Notes under the pieces: generated by a model | What the model saw: only the letters and a program-made list of their open reading frames with translations | Told to the model about the DNA's origin: nothing | Database searches by the model: none | Program-made: the position numbers and the translations under genes | DNA from: Phytoseiulus persimilis | Taxonomy: Eukaryota; Arthropoda; Arachnida; Mesostigmata; Phytoseiidae | Length of the DNA stretch: 64,000 nt | Direction of reading: 5' to 3' | Assembly: GCA_037576195.1 (NCBI GenBank) | Contig: CM075101.1 | Coordinates: 33,418,001 to 33,482,000 of the forward strand | Part shown: positions 30,801 through 42,693 of the stretch, piece after piece | How positions within the stretch are numbered: the first letter of the stretch is position 1 | Layout: every line of letters begins with the position of its first letter

Positions 30801-33800
30801 AGTTCTCCACCTCGGCAACGGTCATGAGCATGTAAAACCGTTGTTTGCTCTGTTGGTTGCAGCTAACTCGTCGGTGCAGACGGAATCCCGGGTGTCCGGC
30901 AGTTCGTTCTCCAAGAATCGCTGAGAGCGAGCTGTGAAGGGCCTAATGGTTACGCGAGGTCTCGGGGCTCCATAGCCTCTTCCCAACCTGAGCAATTTCG
31001 AGGGAATTGGAACATTTCTAATGAACTGGTCGAATCGAGCTGTCATGGACAGCTGACTGAGCAGTCGGCCCGAATCGAGAGCTCCTTCCCTTTGATCTCA
31101 ATTCCCCGAAAACGAGTTAACTGTTGGAGCTTCTGGAAAATTCCTCGAACCCTATGACAACATCTGTCCATGCTTTCGAGCCGTTGGAAATGAAGAAGAA
31201 CGAAAGAACGCGAAGGCAGTGCCTGCTAACCGAAATGTTACGGCTAGGCAGTTTGTGTTTCGCCCGCCGATGGCGTCCCGATCGGCAGAGTATAAAGGCG
31301 GTCTCATGCTCGAAGCCGGCACTCAGTCCTGAGGACACGAGTGCTGAGGTGCCCGACGTCGCTTGTGACAACTCTGGATTTTAGAAGTAAACACGCGAGG
31401 GGAAGAGATTCAAATCTCAGGAACCATTGACAACTCCTGTTCGAGTTTGGGATTGCTCCGAAGTTCCGATCGCAGTGGAGACGGACCCATTCCTCAAAGT
31501 TCCAAAGTGAGTATCGTTGGATACGAAGTTCCTTCAGCAATTTTGTCTTCGGAATTTCCTTCGTCGCGCAGGGGAATTGGCTCCGACGGCTCCGAGCCCT
31601 GTCGGTCGCTCTGGAAACTTCAAAGCTCAGCTGTCCGGGCCTGACATTCCCGAGATTTTGTGTAGCTTCAACAATGGATCATTGGGTCCATTGGACTGAC
31701 ACACCGGAACACGATATAATCGATCTCTGATGGATTTCGGGAGAGAATTGATGTTTCCGTATTGGGAAAGTAGGTAATTGTATTTTCCGATGATGTTCCG
31801 TTTTGTTGGTGTTTTCGCTACCCTCTGCACGGGGCATCGAACTCGAACTGACGAGAAGGCATCGGAGAGTAGAAAGAAAATTGATTCCCAAATCGCATCT
31901 GCGCCAGAGGGCCTAACGGAAGCAGAGAAACGGCGAAGGGGAACAAACGGAATATTTCCATCGCACTGTTGCTGTTTGTGTTCGATTCAAACGCTCAATT
32001 TAGCGCCTGACGCTTTGACATCGAACTCAAACAAACGCACTAGTTGCTGGGAGTTCTGGGAATCATCGATTCGTTGATGGAGATCTCGACGAATCCGAGG
32101 GGGAAAATCCGATTCTTGACACGCCCTCCCTCTCTAGCAACGAATGTGCCAGGCACCACGAACGCTAGTTCCAGCTTCCCTTCATTCTGCGTTGAGCCAT
32201 TATCCGTTGGGAGCGAACCCCAGGAAGTAATCTCGTTTCCGGAGTCGTGGATGGGATCATTCCGTTCAACAAGGGCAAATTCATCATTCTGCGGCGCGGA
32301 ATCTCGTATGGAGCGGTTGCGGCAGTCACGCAAGCGCTTCGAGCCACGAAGTCGCCTGAGGGGCCCGAAGGGCGAATCTTGTTGTCTCTCTGATAGATGG
32401 AGTTGGGTCATCCACCAGACAATCGTGACTCCATCTCGATCGGGAGAGATTTGTGAACTTTTTCGACATCGCCCGAGCCGGAACCTCTGAGATTTCGGCT
32501 GTCCAGCGTAGGAGTCTTATCTAAGGCACAAATGTGTAGAGCCGCTCGAGATGGGTTCTCCTTAAGTGGTCGTATACACCTGTTTATAACAGGTGACCGG
32601 TCGTAAGGATTCGTATGAAATGGAGTTACATCCCATTGGAGCTCTTCGGAGGGCGCGAATAGACGAGTGCGATGCATCGTTCGGACGCAAATTACTCTGG
32701 ACTACGGCGGAGATTTGCGGCAACATCTATTACGATACAAGGTCACTCCAGCGTCGGGCGAGGACGGAGGGAATTTACGAGATTTGCCCGAGAGACGTAG
32801 ATTCCCCGAGAACTTTTTGGGTTCGGCCTCGCGGCCACAGGCCATGCGACGCTGACGGGCTCATTTGTTGGTCTCGGCTTCAATCGAAAACTGACAAGGA
32901 ACCAATGCAGCAGATGTTGCTGCTGTATCATGCTTCTCTCGAGCCGCAGCCATCCACCGTTTTTGCCAGAGGGAATATGACGAACGAGATCGTCCCCCTC
33001 CGATGACAATCGCAGCAAAATCCGTATGAGGTCTCCGTGGAGCTGGATGTTGGAATCGTCGGGACAGGAAGGGCTCCACTTCTCGATACGGAAAACTCAG
33101 TCCTGTGTCGGTCCTCTGTTCTCCTAATAGCCGGAGGGAGCTTTCCGGTGAAGAAGCACGCGAGCTTGTCTCTCCAGAACAATTGCGAACTCCACGTGGG
33201 ATGTTGACATGAAAACCGGGCCTCAGTGAACGAAGTCAAGAGTTCTCGAAACAGATCTCGAGGATTATTTTGTAAATCTGGGGAGCTTTCGGCCGTAGGG
33301 CCGGGAAACATTTGCCCAGCACTCAGAATTGACTCTCGCGGGCCTCAATCGCTCGACGTCGGGAGTTGATCGCTTCCGTGCTTGCCGACTCGTCCGAGGA
33401 ACTGAAATCTCTATCAACATTGTGATGAGCGGGACGTGACTAGAATGTGGAAAGATCGACACAAACTTGTCAACCTTCCCAACGCCATTCTCAAGCGCAC
33501 AGCCATTGAAAGCTTCTGGTAGGGCAGTGTCGGCGGTGTTTGCGCTTCTGCCGTCTCCCTCCGTCAAGCCTTCCAACAACGAGGCTCACAGCCGAATACC
33601 GAGTTGTGAGCGAACTCGTCGGCGACCTTGAATTAATCTGGAATAAGATAGGGGTGCCAACTACTCACGTCCGTGCAGAGGGCAGCACGCACACGATTGG
33701 CGTCGTTCACGTGAAACAAGTTTCAACCCTCATCGCCGCCAATCGTTCTGGTCGGCGGAGAATGAGACGCGTCAAGAACAACCCTGCCGATCGGCCCTCA

Positions 33801-36800
33801 TCTCGTTGATGGCAGGGCTGAAAGTTCGGGAGGGTCTGCCCAACTTGATCGAACTCTTATCATTAACGTTATCGTTTGACCTCCAAGCGAGCGTTCTACG
33901 CTCTCCAGGGAAAAACTCCGAATGCAAATGTTGATGTCTTGGGAAAATGTAGAACATTGATTAGCAACAGTAGACGTCCACTCGAGACCTGCGAAGTCTC
34001 ATCTCGGCTCCGCTGCAGCTTCTGCGAAAAGGAGCCAGCCCTACTCGGACACGGAGTCATGACCACCAAGGCTTAGTGGAGTTTCCATTCGATTTCCGCT
34101 GATGAGCCACCGAAACTAACGAGATTCCGTGTGAGCAGATGTCCCGTCGACATGAGGTTTGTCAATCTGCGATAATGCTACCAGCGGTAATATTCGTTCG
34201 CGCATTTCATAGAGAGTTTCATAATGAATTTCGTGACCAGGCTTCGGGCTTATTTGAGGGAGACGGAAAGAGGAGCGGCTCGCTTCGATGGAATTCGGAA
34301 AAAAATTCTCCGAGTTTTTTTTAGGCTGAGTCGCGATCACGCGCATGGCTTGTGTCGAGAATGATCCCTCGCGTACGCAGGAAGGAGCCTCATTTCCATA
34401 CTCTTTCCCAACTCAAAACATTCGGATCGAACGCTAACCAGTCAGCCCTGACTCCAGCGCGTCTTTTCCCCCATTCAGAGAGCTAGGAGGGGAAGCATGA
34501 GGTTGTGAAAAGGATTTTCGCGTTGTTTATGGGAGAGACGGGCCCATCGATTCGCGACACTCGAGAGTTTCTCTTCATCCGGAGGACTTTACAATTCGTT
34601 GAGCACAGCTAGAGACTGTTCGTTCAGAGCACGAAAACCGTTACACAAATTACGGGTACAGAAAGTCCCTCGCAGTCAGAGCGATTAAACCTCTTGGAGT
34701 CTATTCCTGTAATCTTTCGAGAGGCGAGTGGTTGAGAGGTCCAACTGATTAAGAATTTCAGAGGCGAAGCGTGGGTAGAGCTCGGAGTGGAACACTAGCG
34801 TCCTAGGCCTGAAGTGGAACCGCGGCATTTGGGCTCAAGGGAAGCTCGTTTGTACTCCCGTTAGGAGTCCTGGTCTGACGAGCTCCGTCCCGAAGAAAAG
34901 CACCCGATTGGAGCTGCTCGGCATTTCGTTTCTGAAACCTTCCGCCTCGCGAATCCCACAAGACGGAACAAACCTCGATGGATTAGATGCCTTAATATGG
35001 AAATATTGACTTCCGACGAGCGTACACTTGGCGGATGCGATGCCCGAATAATCCGTCACGGTTATCGATGGAACGCCACGAGCCAAGCGCCGACTTCTCG
35101 ATAGCAAGAGTAATGACGGTGACGGGTGAATCGGAGTCCAAAGCCTCTTCCGTCCATGGTACTCTCAGGAATCGTCATGATTGGAGCTCCGAGGTTCCAG
35201 CATGTAGCAGGTTGTAGCCAGCTCGACGGGAACCAAAGGAAATCGCCAGTCAACGACTCGAATTGCTTTCCACATTCTTTTGAGAGACTTGAAATTTAAT
35301 GATCCTGATAGAAAATATGTGAACGTGAGCCCGTCGTTAGGTGGGAGAGGAACCTACCTTTGAAGTCGTCTTTGACACCCAATTCCCGCCCCACTTCTCC
35401 GACTGGGGACAACGACGCAATCGCTTCTTTCAGAAGCCTTCAAACACAGCCGGAGTTCAATTAAGGTCGATGTATCTGGTCCGGTCCGCGAGATGCCGCT
35501 GCTCCGCACACCCTGTTCTCGAGGCGACGTCAGAAGAGTCTCGAACTAGAACAGGCGGGACTGGGATCGAGGCAGCGAACATGATGGGAACAACCTCAGA
35601 CAGACTTAGCAAGCCCTGTCAAGAACTCATTCCGAAGCGGTCTCAAGAGGGATCGAGCTCTACGACAACGGCGATAATCTAACCGATAATCTCTGAGCAG
35701 GCCGTCTGAGCCACGGTTTTGTCGGGACACATCGTCAGACGGTCAGACTAGCGCACGAGTCTCGGTTTCAGGTCACAAGAAGGCCGTGCATCATGCTCAT
35801 GAACAGAATTCCAGTCTGTGCATCAAGTTCATCTATGGCCGGCGAAAACTAGTTTCAAAGTTCCCTGGAGATCCAGTTACCATCTTCCGGCCTTGAGGAA
35901 CAATATTGCCAGTCCGGCCGCTCGAACAGGCGCGAACTTGTTGGGGGCGACTTGTTGCAAGATAAGAATCCAGCTCGAGTTGATTTATGGATGCCACGCT
36001 TCCAGAGCCGTCGACGCGGCTGCCAAAACTCAAAAGGAATGACCTCCATCACGTAATGCTTAACGTGATCGCTGTGACCTCGACGTGTTCTGCCCACAGG
36101 AAACGAAGGCTCTAGCAGACTTCGAACACGCTCGTAGCTACAGCGAATCAAACCTCAATTTACGCACTCGTGCCTCATTACGTTCCTCCCATCGAACTCC
36201 GAAGTGAGCTTCGGAGTCGGGAACCCATCAAAGCAGAGTCTCGTCCAACCTTTGGAGTTTACTTCTCTTTGGCGGACGATCTGGTAATGCAGTGTATCGG
36301 GAGCCAATTTTCAAATTCAACGAATACAGCGCCCGAGGTTTCGATATTTCGCCGGTTTTGCGGAGTATTCGGAGTGACCGGGCGTCCCGGACGTCCACCG
36401 ATTGCAACACGGAAAACCGACTCATCGGATGTGACCGAGCAACAAAAAAATTCAGGAGAAAGTAATAGGAGGCTTTCCGGGAGAGTTCACGGAAGAGGTC
36501 TTTGAAAACATGGAGAACCGATCAGCATCGGCCGCAACCACGTGGAGGTAATCCCCGTCCTCAGAGAGCGGATCCATTGGATGAAAACCCGGAAAACCAC
36601 TGGGAGCCGTTGGAGCGGATCCCGAACTGCGGGAAAATTGAAACTCCTCCTCGGAGCGGGGAAAAGTGGAAATCGCTGATGGCCTCGCCTCCGCTGGCCG
36701 AGATGAAATCCCACCCGAAAGCGGCGCAACCCGTGGCTGTGGAATCCCTCGGGTGCGCTGGGCATTCCAGCGGGGTGTGCGGAGAGAGGCGATAGGAGCG

Positions 36801-36893
36801 TTCGGTTTTCGAGTCATGGCGACGAATGTATTCAGAGTCCCTCCTCTGGCTTCGCCATCGCCGCTCTGCTTGCTGATAATTTTTCTAAACAAA
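27816..36893. other. Nine kilobases without a defensible gene
   Basis: Many open frames on both strands. The better-looking ones are 27961-28365 plus (134 codons, containing SFEDVRERLLGIAVLGASPN), a minus-strand exon-like block at about 29107-29204 flanked by a TTTCTCAG acceptor and a GTGAGT donor, 29457-29714 plus (acidic), 32593-33006 plus and 33540-33809 plus. No two of them join in phase and none matches a family I know. No repeats, tRNA genes or transposons were noticed. Confidence 0.35.
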
Positions 36894-37639
36894 TCAGTTC
36901 CTCAGCGACGAGCTTTCGAACGACCGACGAGCTGGATGAAGGAGAACGTGATCATGCAGCGAGCTGAGTCCCAAGCCGATTCGCTGGCCCGACTGGTCTG
37001 GAAGCGGAGGAATCTGCTATTGTTAGCTCACTTCGGCGGCGGATCTTGCGGCCACAGAGGCACACGCTCGCGCACTCACAGCGAGCAGTAATGTTCTGTT
37101 GAATCACGTTTGATCGTCCACAACTCACGGTCCGCAAGATCGAGCAGATATCTGTTGATACTATTTGCGAGTTGTCACGTAGTAGTTGCAACTGTTGTCG
37201 CTGAGCCGGAGTCTTACCACTGTGGTCCGATCCTGTGTCAGATTTGACAGTGTTTGACAGATAGATCGCTAAATACGAAGCCTCCGAGCGAGAACATCGA
37301 ATCGCATCGACAGCAGCGATTATTTCGTTGGTGTCATCAAAATCGGCTTGTCGTCGGCGGTTGTCGCTCGTCCCTTCTGCGACCGGTGCCAGGCACCAAG
37401 AGGATCTACGATCTCCCGAGAACCTCCCTCCGTTTTTGATCGCGGATTTCATCTGAGGTTCATGCTCTTCCTCTGAACTTGTGTAGACACGGAGCGGATG
37501 AGATTCCAATCTTTCCAGCAGTCCAAACTCAAAATTTTGTGGAGGGAGGATGTCGAAGACAGTTCGAGATCGAATCGAGTTTCGAGTTGACGACCGAGAG
37601 CAGAGCTCGGGGTTCCATGGTCGGAGTCCTGTGGCTCAA
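36894..37639 (-). CDS. 3' part of an unrecognised minus-strand gene
   Basis: The minus-strand frame is open from 37639 down to a GTGAGT donor; the exon ends at 37080 (about 187 codons). It joins in phase to a last exon, 36997-36894, whose acceptor follows TTCCTCCGCTTCCAG and whose frame ends in TGA. The intron is 82 bp. The large exon contains a glutamine- and leucine-rich helix (TPAQRQQLQLLRDNSQIVST) and acidic and basic low-complexity patches. The last exon reads RIGLGLSSLHDHVLLHPARR. An alternative GTGAGT donor at about 37127 exists within the large exon. No start codon is assigned because the 5' end is not resolved. A rival plus-strand frame covers 37.57-37.94 kb. Family unknown. Confidence 0.45.
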
Positions 37640-38811
37640 TTTATCGAATATTCAACACATTTGCAATAATTTCAAAGCTCGCCCATCTGGTGAAGGCTCT
37701 GCCCGCCATTCTCGAAACCTTATCCGGTAATCCTACCTCACTGACAGCTGAGGCAGTAAATCGTGGAAGGCCACGAAGCGGGCCAGGGGAATATCGAGAA
37801 ACTCGGCTTGGAAACGACTCTGTTGGGAGAACCGATCGTCGCTCAGCTCTCTGGAAGAGCAGGCGCCGTGCATTCAAAAAGGTCCGACTCGCTTTTTGGA
37901 GTTCAGCGTGCACTCAAGAAGTTTGTTCAGGCCGAACTAATCTGAGGGCATCGGTTGCGCCATCGTGCGTTAGTCAGCTATTCCTCAAAAACTTCGGCGC
38001 GATCAATCCTCTTACGCCGATCAATCCCCTCCGAGCTAAGCGTGAAAAACGAGCCCGTCATTAAGCTCTTCGTCGTGCGTTCCTGTTGGGGGTGTCATTT
38101 GGCTTTAATAACAAGTAACGACGGCGGATGCGAGGCGACACGGTGTCAGCAGCTGCCGTAGACTCCCTCTCGATACAAAATATAAATTCATTGCAACGTC
38201 GACTCTGGACCGGCGCGAGCATGAAGGCGGAGACCTGACAGGGGGAGCGAAAATGAGGGGAGACTGCTATTCGGTTGATTAACTCCGATTCTATCCACCC
38301 AACAAGATATTCCACGCTTCAATTGATGCGAAAATCAATCAGCTGGTGTATATCGAAGTTTTCCGAGCAAAGAACGAACATTCGCACTCGAATTCGTCCA
38401 CGTTCCCTGTGAATACATCCGCTGGGTATCTGAGCGAGGCTGTTCAACGCAAAACAACCACAAACTTAGACTCCATTCAGAAGCGATGAACCTCACGGAG
38501 ACATGTTCAACCCCGATTCCCGTGGAAATCCTTTGAGCTCGATCAAGGTTTTGAAACGGTTTCTCCTTGGTTCGAACAGGGAACATCAGTGGGTGCATGA
38601 AGGTCTTGATCTTGGTTTCGTTGCTTGTCGTTCCCAATTAAATCGATGGGCGGAGAACTGAGCACCGCAGAGAGCGGCTCCACGATCATTGTGTTCAGAA
38701 TGAGTATCTCGGCAGCTCGATTCCATGTCAGATCACACTCTTGCGAGGGCAAGGTACTTGTTTGTTGCTCACTATCTCTGGTCGGTATTTCATTTATTTC
38801 GCGCATGCGGC
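37640..38811. other. Competing plus- and minus-strand frames
   Basis: On the plus strand a frame reading SKLAHLVKALPAILETLSGN can be joined in phase, through a 43-bp intron starting GTAAAT, to a frame reading KLGLETTLLGEPIVAQLSGR that ends at a stop near 37943. On the minus strand 37641-37913 is also open. The plus-strand reading looks better, but the intron lacks a pyrimidine tract, so I list it as potential only. Nothing is seen from 37.95 to 38.8 kb. Confidence 0.35.
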
Positions 38812-38955
38812 CAGTGGCGTATCGTGGGCGAGGACATCTTCCCCTCCCCCAAGATTTTTGCCCAACTCGTTGGGCTCTCTGTTAATGATCATAAGCATCG
38901 GCCGCTGTCCCTGATGGTGTGAGAATGGCGTCAGCCCCTCCCCCGAAAAAAGCAG
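38812..38955 (+). mobile_element. Possible fragment of a CAGTGGCGT-type DNA transposon
   Basis: CAGTGGCGTATCG at 38812 followed by CCCCTCCCCCAAGATTTTTG resembles the start of widespread non-coding hAT-type elements. A second, similar block (ATGGCGTCAGCCCCTCCCCC) begins near 38928 in the same orientation. No matching inverted end or target duplication was found, so this is at most one or two broken copies. Confidence 0.3.
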
Positions 38956-41900
38956 TGCACGCTCTTGCGAGCGGCCGACTCATCTGATTCCCCATATCGG
39001 GGACCCCGATCCCCGTCCGACCGACAGACTGACCAACCAGCCAGCCAGCCAGCCGCGTGGACTTCCACCGCGCAGAAACGTTTTTCCCACCCTCTGTGGC
39101 TTCCAAGCCCGATATTTCTAGAAGAAAAATGGCCTAAAGATAACGGCACTGAATCTGAAGGACTCGCTTGCGCCGTTTGCGCGACTTCCGTGGTTCTCAC
39201 AAAGAGTCTTTTGAGCGAGCCCTGCCATCTAACCTACCGTCCCAGTAACCAAGGAAGCAGACACGGATGGAGCCATCGTCACTGTTGAGCGAAGAAGACT
39301 GCGGACTCATCCCGTATCAGCGGGAAGAAATGCCGACGAATGGAACTCCATTCTCAGAGCTCAGGAGCAGCCGTTGAGGCGGAACAGAGGAAAACTCGGA
39401 AATAGTTTGCGCTACAGGAAGAATCGGATTATTCGCTCCTCTTCATGGCTCGAGTGCATAACGAGATTCGGGGCCGCGGGAAGGTCCTTTTCGAGCGAGC
39501 CCCCCCGTTCGTTCGCGAAAAGGAATCCAGAGTCCTGCCGTTTATGATGAGTGAGGCATCGAATACTCCTGGGATGCGGTAGATTTTGGGAGAGCGCCCT
39601 TATCCCCAAGCTTGGCCCCAGCTCGGATGAATCACTCAATCGAAGAAAAATCTGTGAAAGAATATCGGAGACTCAACGGATTCGTTTCGTTACGCTCCTA
39701 CACTTGAAGTCCACGGACCTCGAATCAGGTTCCACTCAGCATAATTTCTCCATGGAATGGCTCACCGGTCTCGGGCATGGGATCAACAGGAGTCCCCACC
39801 GAACGAATCTCTCAAATGAGGCAAAAGGGAACTGGGATGGACGCCCCCGACTTTTGCCGTTCGATAGTCTTGGAGCACTCGAGACAAAAGAGCGGGGAGT
39901 CTCCATGGACGGGAGTGCAGTAACTCGCGGCCAGCCGCGACCTCCAGCCGAAGATTGCATCACCTCTCGTGTATCTCTGCCGGAAACGATCAAGGAGCAG
40001 GAATCGCGGGAATACTCCACTCTTAATGGCGAAGGTCGAACGTTCGTTCCACCAGCAAGCCGTACGTGCACGTTACGTGCATCACGAATCCCATTGCCCG
40101 CAGGCTCGCTGTTATCATTTGTGTTCTATTCGTGGGCGTTGCTACAATACAGGATTGGAACCATAAACAGGCTCGGTACGTTGGAGCAGCAAATGCCAGG
40201 AGCGGCAATCACTACACTTCCGTACGAAAAAAAGAGTCCGAACGTATCGAGTCCGCGAGTGCTACACGATTTTCTTCCCTCAGCCTGGGGCCATCGAGCT
40301 AAAATAGTCCTCGAATTAGTCGCCCCCATTCACCTCTCGGTCGGGGCGCGGGGAACCTCGCGAACGCACCAAACTCTGCCGGTTCGGTAGAGGTCAACGG
40401 GTTGTGAAACCACTCGTTCCGAGGCCAGCGGTTCCGGTGCTGCCGTGGGAAGCGTTGCCGCGAAATAGCTGCTCGGAAACGGATCATCGTGGGAGTTGGA
40501 GGAACAATCCGAACCAGGGTGTCTCTGGTCTAACCCCGGCCAGATTCGAACAACCGGAACGTTCGACCAGTGACTCCAATCAATTAGGATTCGCTGAGCC
40601 AAACCCTCGAAAAGGGTTTTGGAGGGACGATCGAAATAATTGGATTAAGTCCAGCCCTCGCTCACTCAAATAAGGGAACTACGGAAATGCTCACGCTCCG
40701 CGAACGCGGGTCGATGCAGCCCGACCTCAGAGCACTCACGATGTAAACGAGGATTTTATGTCCAGATCCAAAACATCGACGTCCATTAGGCTTCCGGCGG
40801 ACGCGCCGGTCGCGCTTTGCTCGGCTGGTCAGCAGGAAGCACCACTTGAGACAACGGGATAGAGGAAGGAACTCGTTTCTCTTGAGTGACTGTGGTGGGA
40901 CAGATGAGCAACGGGCTCTCAGCCGCACGGCACTCCACCGAGTCCGACGGCCCTCGTGTTGGAGCCTATCGGAGTCCCTGCGAGGCCCAATCTTATTGGA
41001 ATCTATAACGGCCTTCCCCTCGCTGTCGTCGGCTGGTGCTGCCACTCCACTCTGCTTCATTGGCTGGGTGTTTAGATTCTGGACCCAACTTTTCAGAAAC
41101 GGTTGACATTCACCGACGTCGAGTTCTGCTGAAGCTTCAGCAACCGGGGATGCTTGGCTTGCGGCTGGACCCCTTCCTCGTCCGACTTGACTTGTAGCCA
41201 GCACAAACCACTAAGTTGATTATCTATTCACACAGTGGGCACTCAGAATGCTTGGCTCGTTCGACGTTCCTGCCCGCGCTCAGTCGGCTTGTCGTCCTCG
41301 TTACCCCGGCTCCGCACGCGCCACGAACTCCTCACCCTTCCTTCCACTGAATGGGAAGTGCTGCCGATCTTTTTAGGCGAATAGATCTGCTTAGCTGACT
41401 ACCGCGGTCATCGAGTTCGGATTCTACCAGGAGTTTAGTTCGCTGCTTGGAACGATGAAGACGTCTTCGTGAGGTCTGATTAAAAGTTACTCCTGGCGGA
41501 AATTCGTTCTTCGGTGGCGAGTCCCCCTCTGAGCTCACATGTGGCACCTCGAATCGTCCCTCGTCGTTACGATCGGATCAGATAACAGCTCTCGATCGGA
41601 AGGAAATCAAATATCCCGTGAAGTGTTGGGATGTCGCCAAGGAGCTCAGACTTTGCGAAGATCTGCTGCTGCAGACGCAGGAGCTCCCTCCGGGCCTTAA
41701 TCGATGCCGCGCGTGATGCCGCTCCCACGATCCAGGACAACCAGGCGAACAGCCATCTCGAATTTCTTGCGCAGAATGACTTCCCGGGAGCTATTTCTGG
41801 GCTCCGTCGAGCGAGCGAGGAAATCGTGCCGGAATCGTTGAAGGACTGCTGCCGAAACGTTGCGTGATCGACAAAGAGCGATGGTGACGACGACCTTACG

Positions 41901-42507
41901 TGTAAGGATAGAAGGGTCGTTCTTAAAAGGCCCATTTGCTTCGGTCCCCTCCTCTTTCTATGAGACGGGCGGCACTGATGACTGTAATCAGCTCCAAGCT
42001 GCGACCCCTCGATCGGATTGTTCGGTCACTTTCTACCTCTGCGAGCGATCTGACCTCGACGAGATCAGCTGGAGCGTCGATCAGATTTTCATCGAGAACG
42101 CGATTCTCCCTCCCGCCGATCACAGGTGAACACATGACCACTGCTTGAGTACAGACAGTCCTCAAAGGATTGATGCAGAGTTTCGGGAAATCACGTGGCG
42201 AACCAAACTCGTGTGAGCGGATTGCTCGCCGACTCCTCTGACGCAGGGTCTCTGTCAATCGGGTTCAACTCCTGAAGGACTCATCGCGAGAATTCATGGT
42301 TGACGAACGAGTTGATGGAGCAAGTTCTTATCCCGCGCATATTTTTCCGGTGAAGAATCTCAGATCCTGTACCTAGAAGCAAATGCAGTCTCCCATCATA
42401 ATGCCAACGTATGCCCGCATGCACAGAGCAGGCCGCGCGTGCCACACAGTCGGTCGAGGTCTCGGATCCCGATCAAAGCCGAACAATGACTCGATATGAG
42501 TATCTAG
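38956..42507. other. No firm gene; longest ORF of the window
   Basis: The 279-codon plus-strand frame at 39551-40390 is the longest in the window but has a low-complexity, arginine/serine-rich look and matches nothing known. A shorter frame over 40066-40302 has one hydrophobic span (LAVIICVLFVGVATI) like a single-pass membrane anchor. Frames at 40404-40673, 41567-41935 and 41936-42148 are open on both strands. None is supported by splice pairs. Confidence 0.3.
39037..39055. repeat. CCAG microsatellite
   Basis: A short tandem run of CCAG/CCAGC units (about four and a half copies), directly after a stretch of degenerate GACC/GACA units. No gene covers it. Confidence 0.6.
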
Positions 42508-42693
42508 TTCGTCCCGAACGGAGAGATGAGTCGGAAGTTCCGGGCGGAGTTTGTTCCCCACAGCGAATTCAACTACATTCGATTGAGGGGCGCCGAACCT
42601 ATCTATCGATATCTACTCTCTCTTTTCCGGAAAGCTCATGCCCCGTCCATGACGACATGGAAACTTGGCAAGCTTATCAGAAACTACAAGTGA
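42508..42693 (+). CDS. Candidate terminal exon of an unknown gene
   Basis: After a TAG that could serve as acceptor at 42507, a frame of 61 codons runs to TGA at 42691. It has a strongly protein-like pattern of aromatic, basic and hydrophobic residues (FVPNGEMSRKFRAEFVPHSE; PIYRYLLSLFRKAHAP; TTWKLGKLIRNYK). No pyrimidine tract is clear and the preceding exon is not found, though a frame with a mitochondrial-presequence look (MRRAALMTVISSKLRPLDRI) begins about 550 bp upstream. No family recognised. Confidence 0.3.
   Translation, partial: FVPNGEMSRKFRAEFVPHSEFNYIRLRGAEPIYRYLLSLFRKAHAPSMTTWKLGKLIRNYK

Noticed and set aside
33540-33809. Plus-strand LELIWNKIGVP resembling the N-terminal motif of PRC1/Ase1
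   Set aside because: The match is a single short motif with no further homologous exons found on either side.
39551-40390. Longest ORF in the window (279 codons) as a gene
   Set aside because: No family, no splice support, low-complexity composition, and the minus strand is open over large parts of it; length alone is weak evidence at this base composition.
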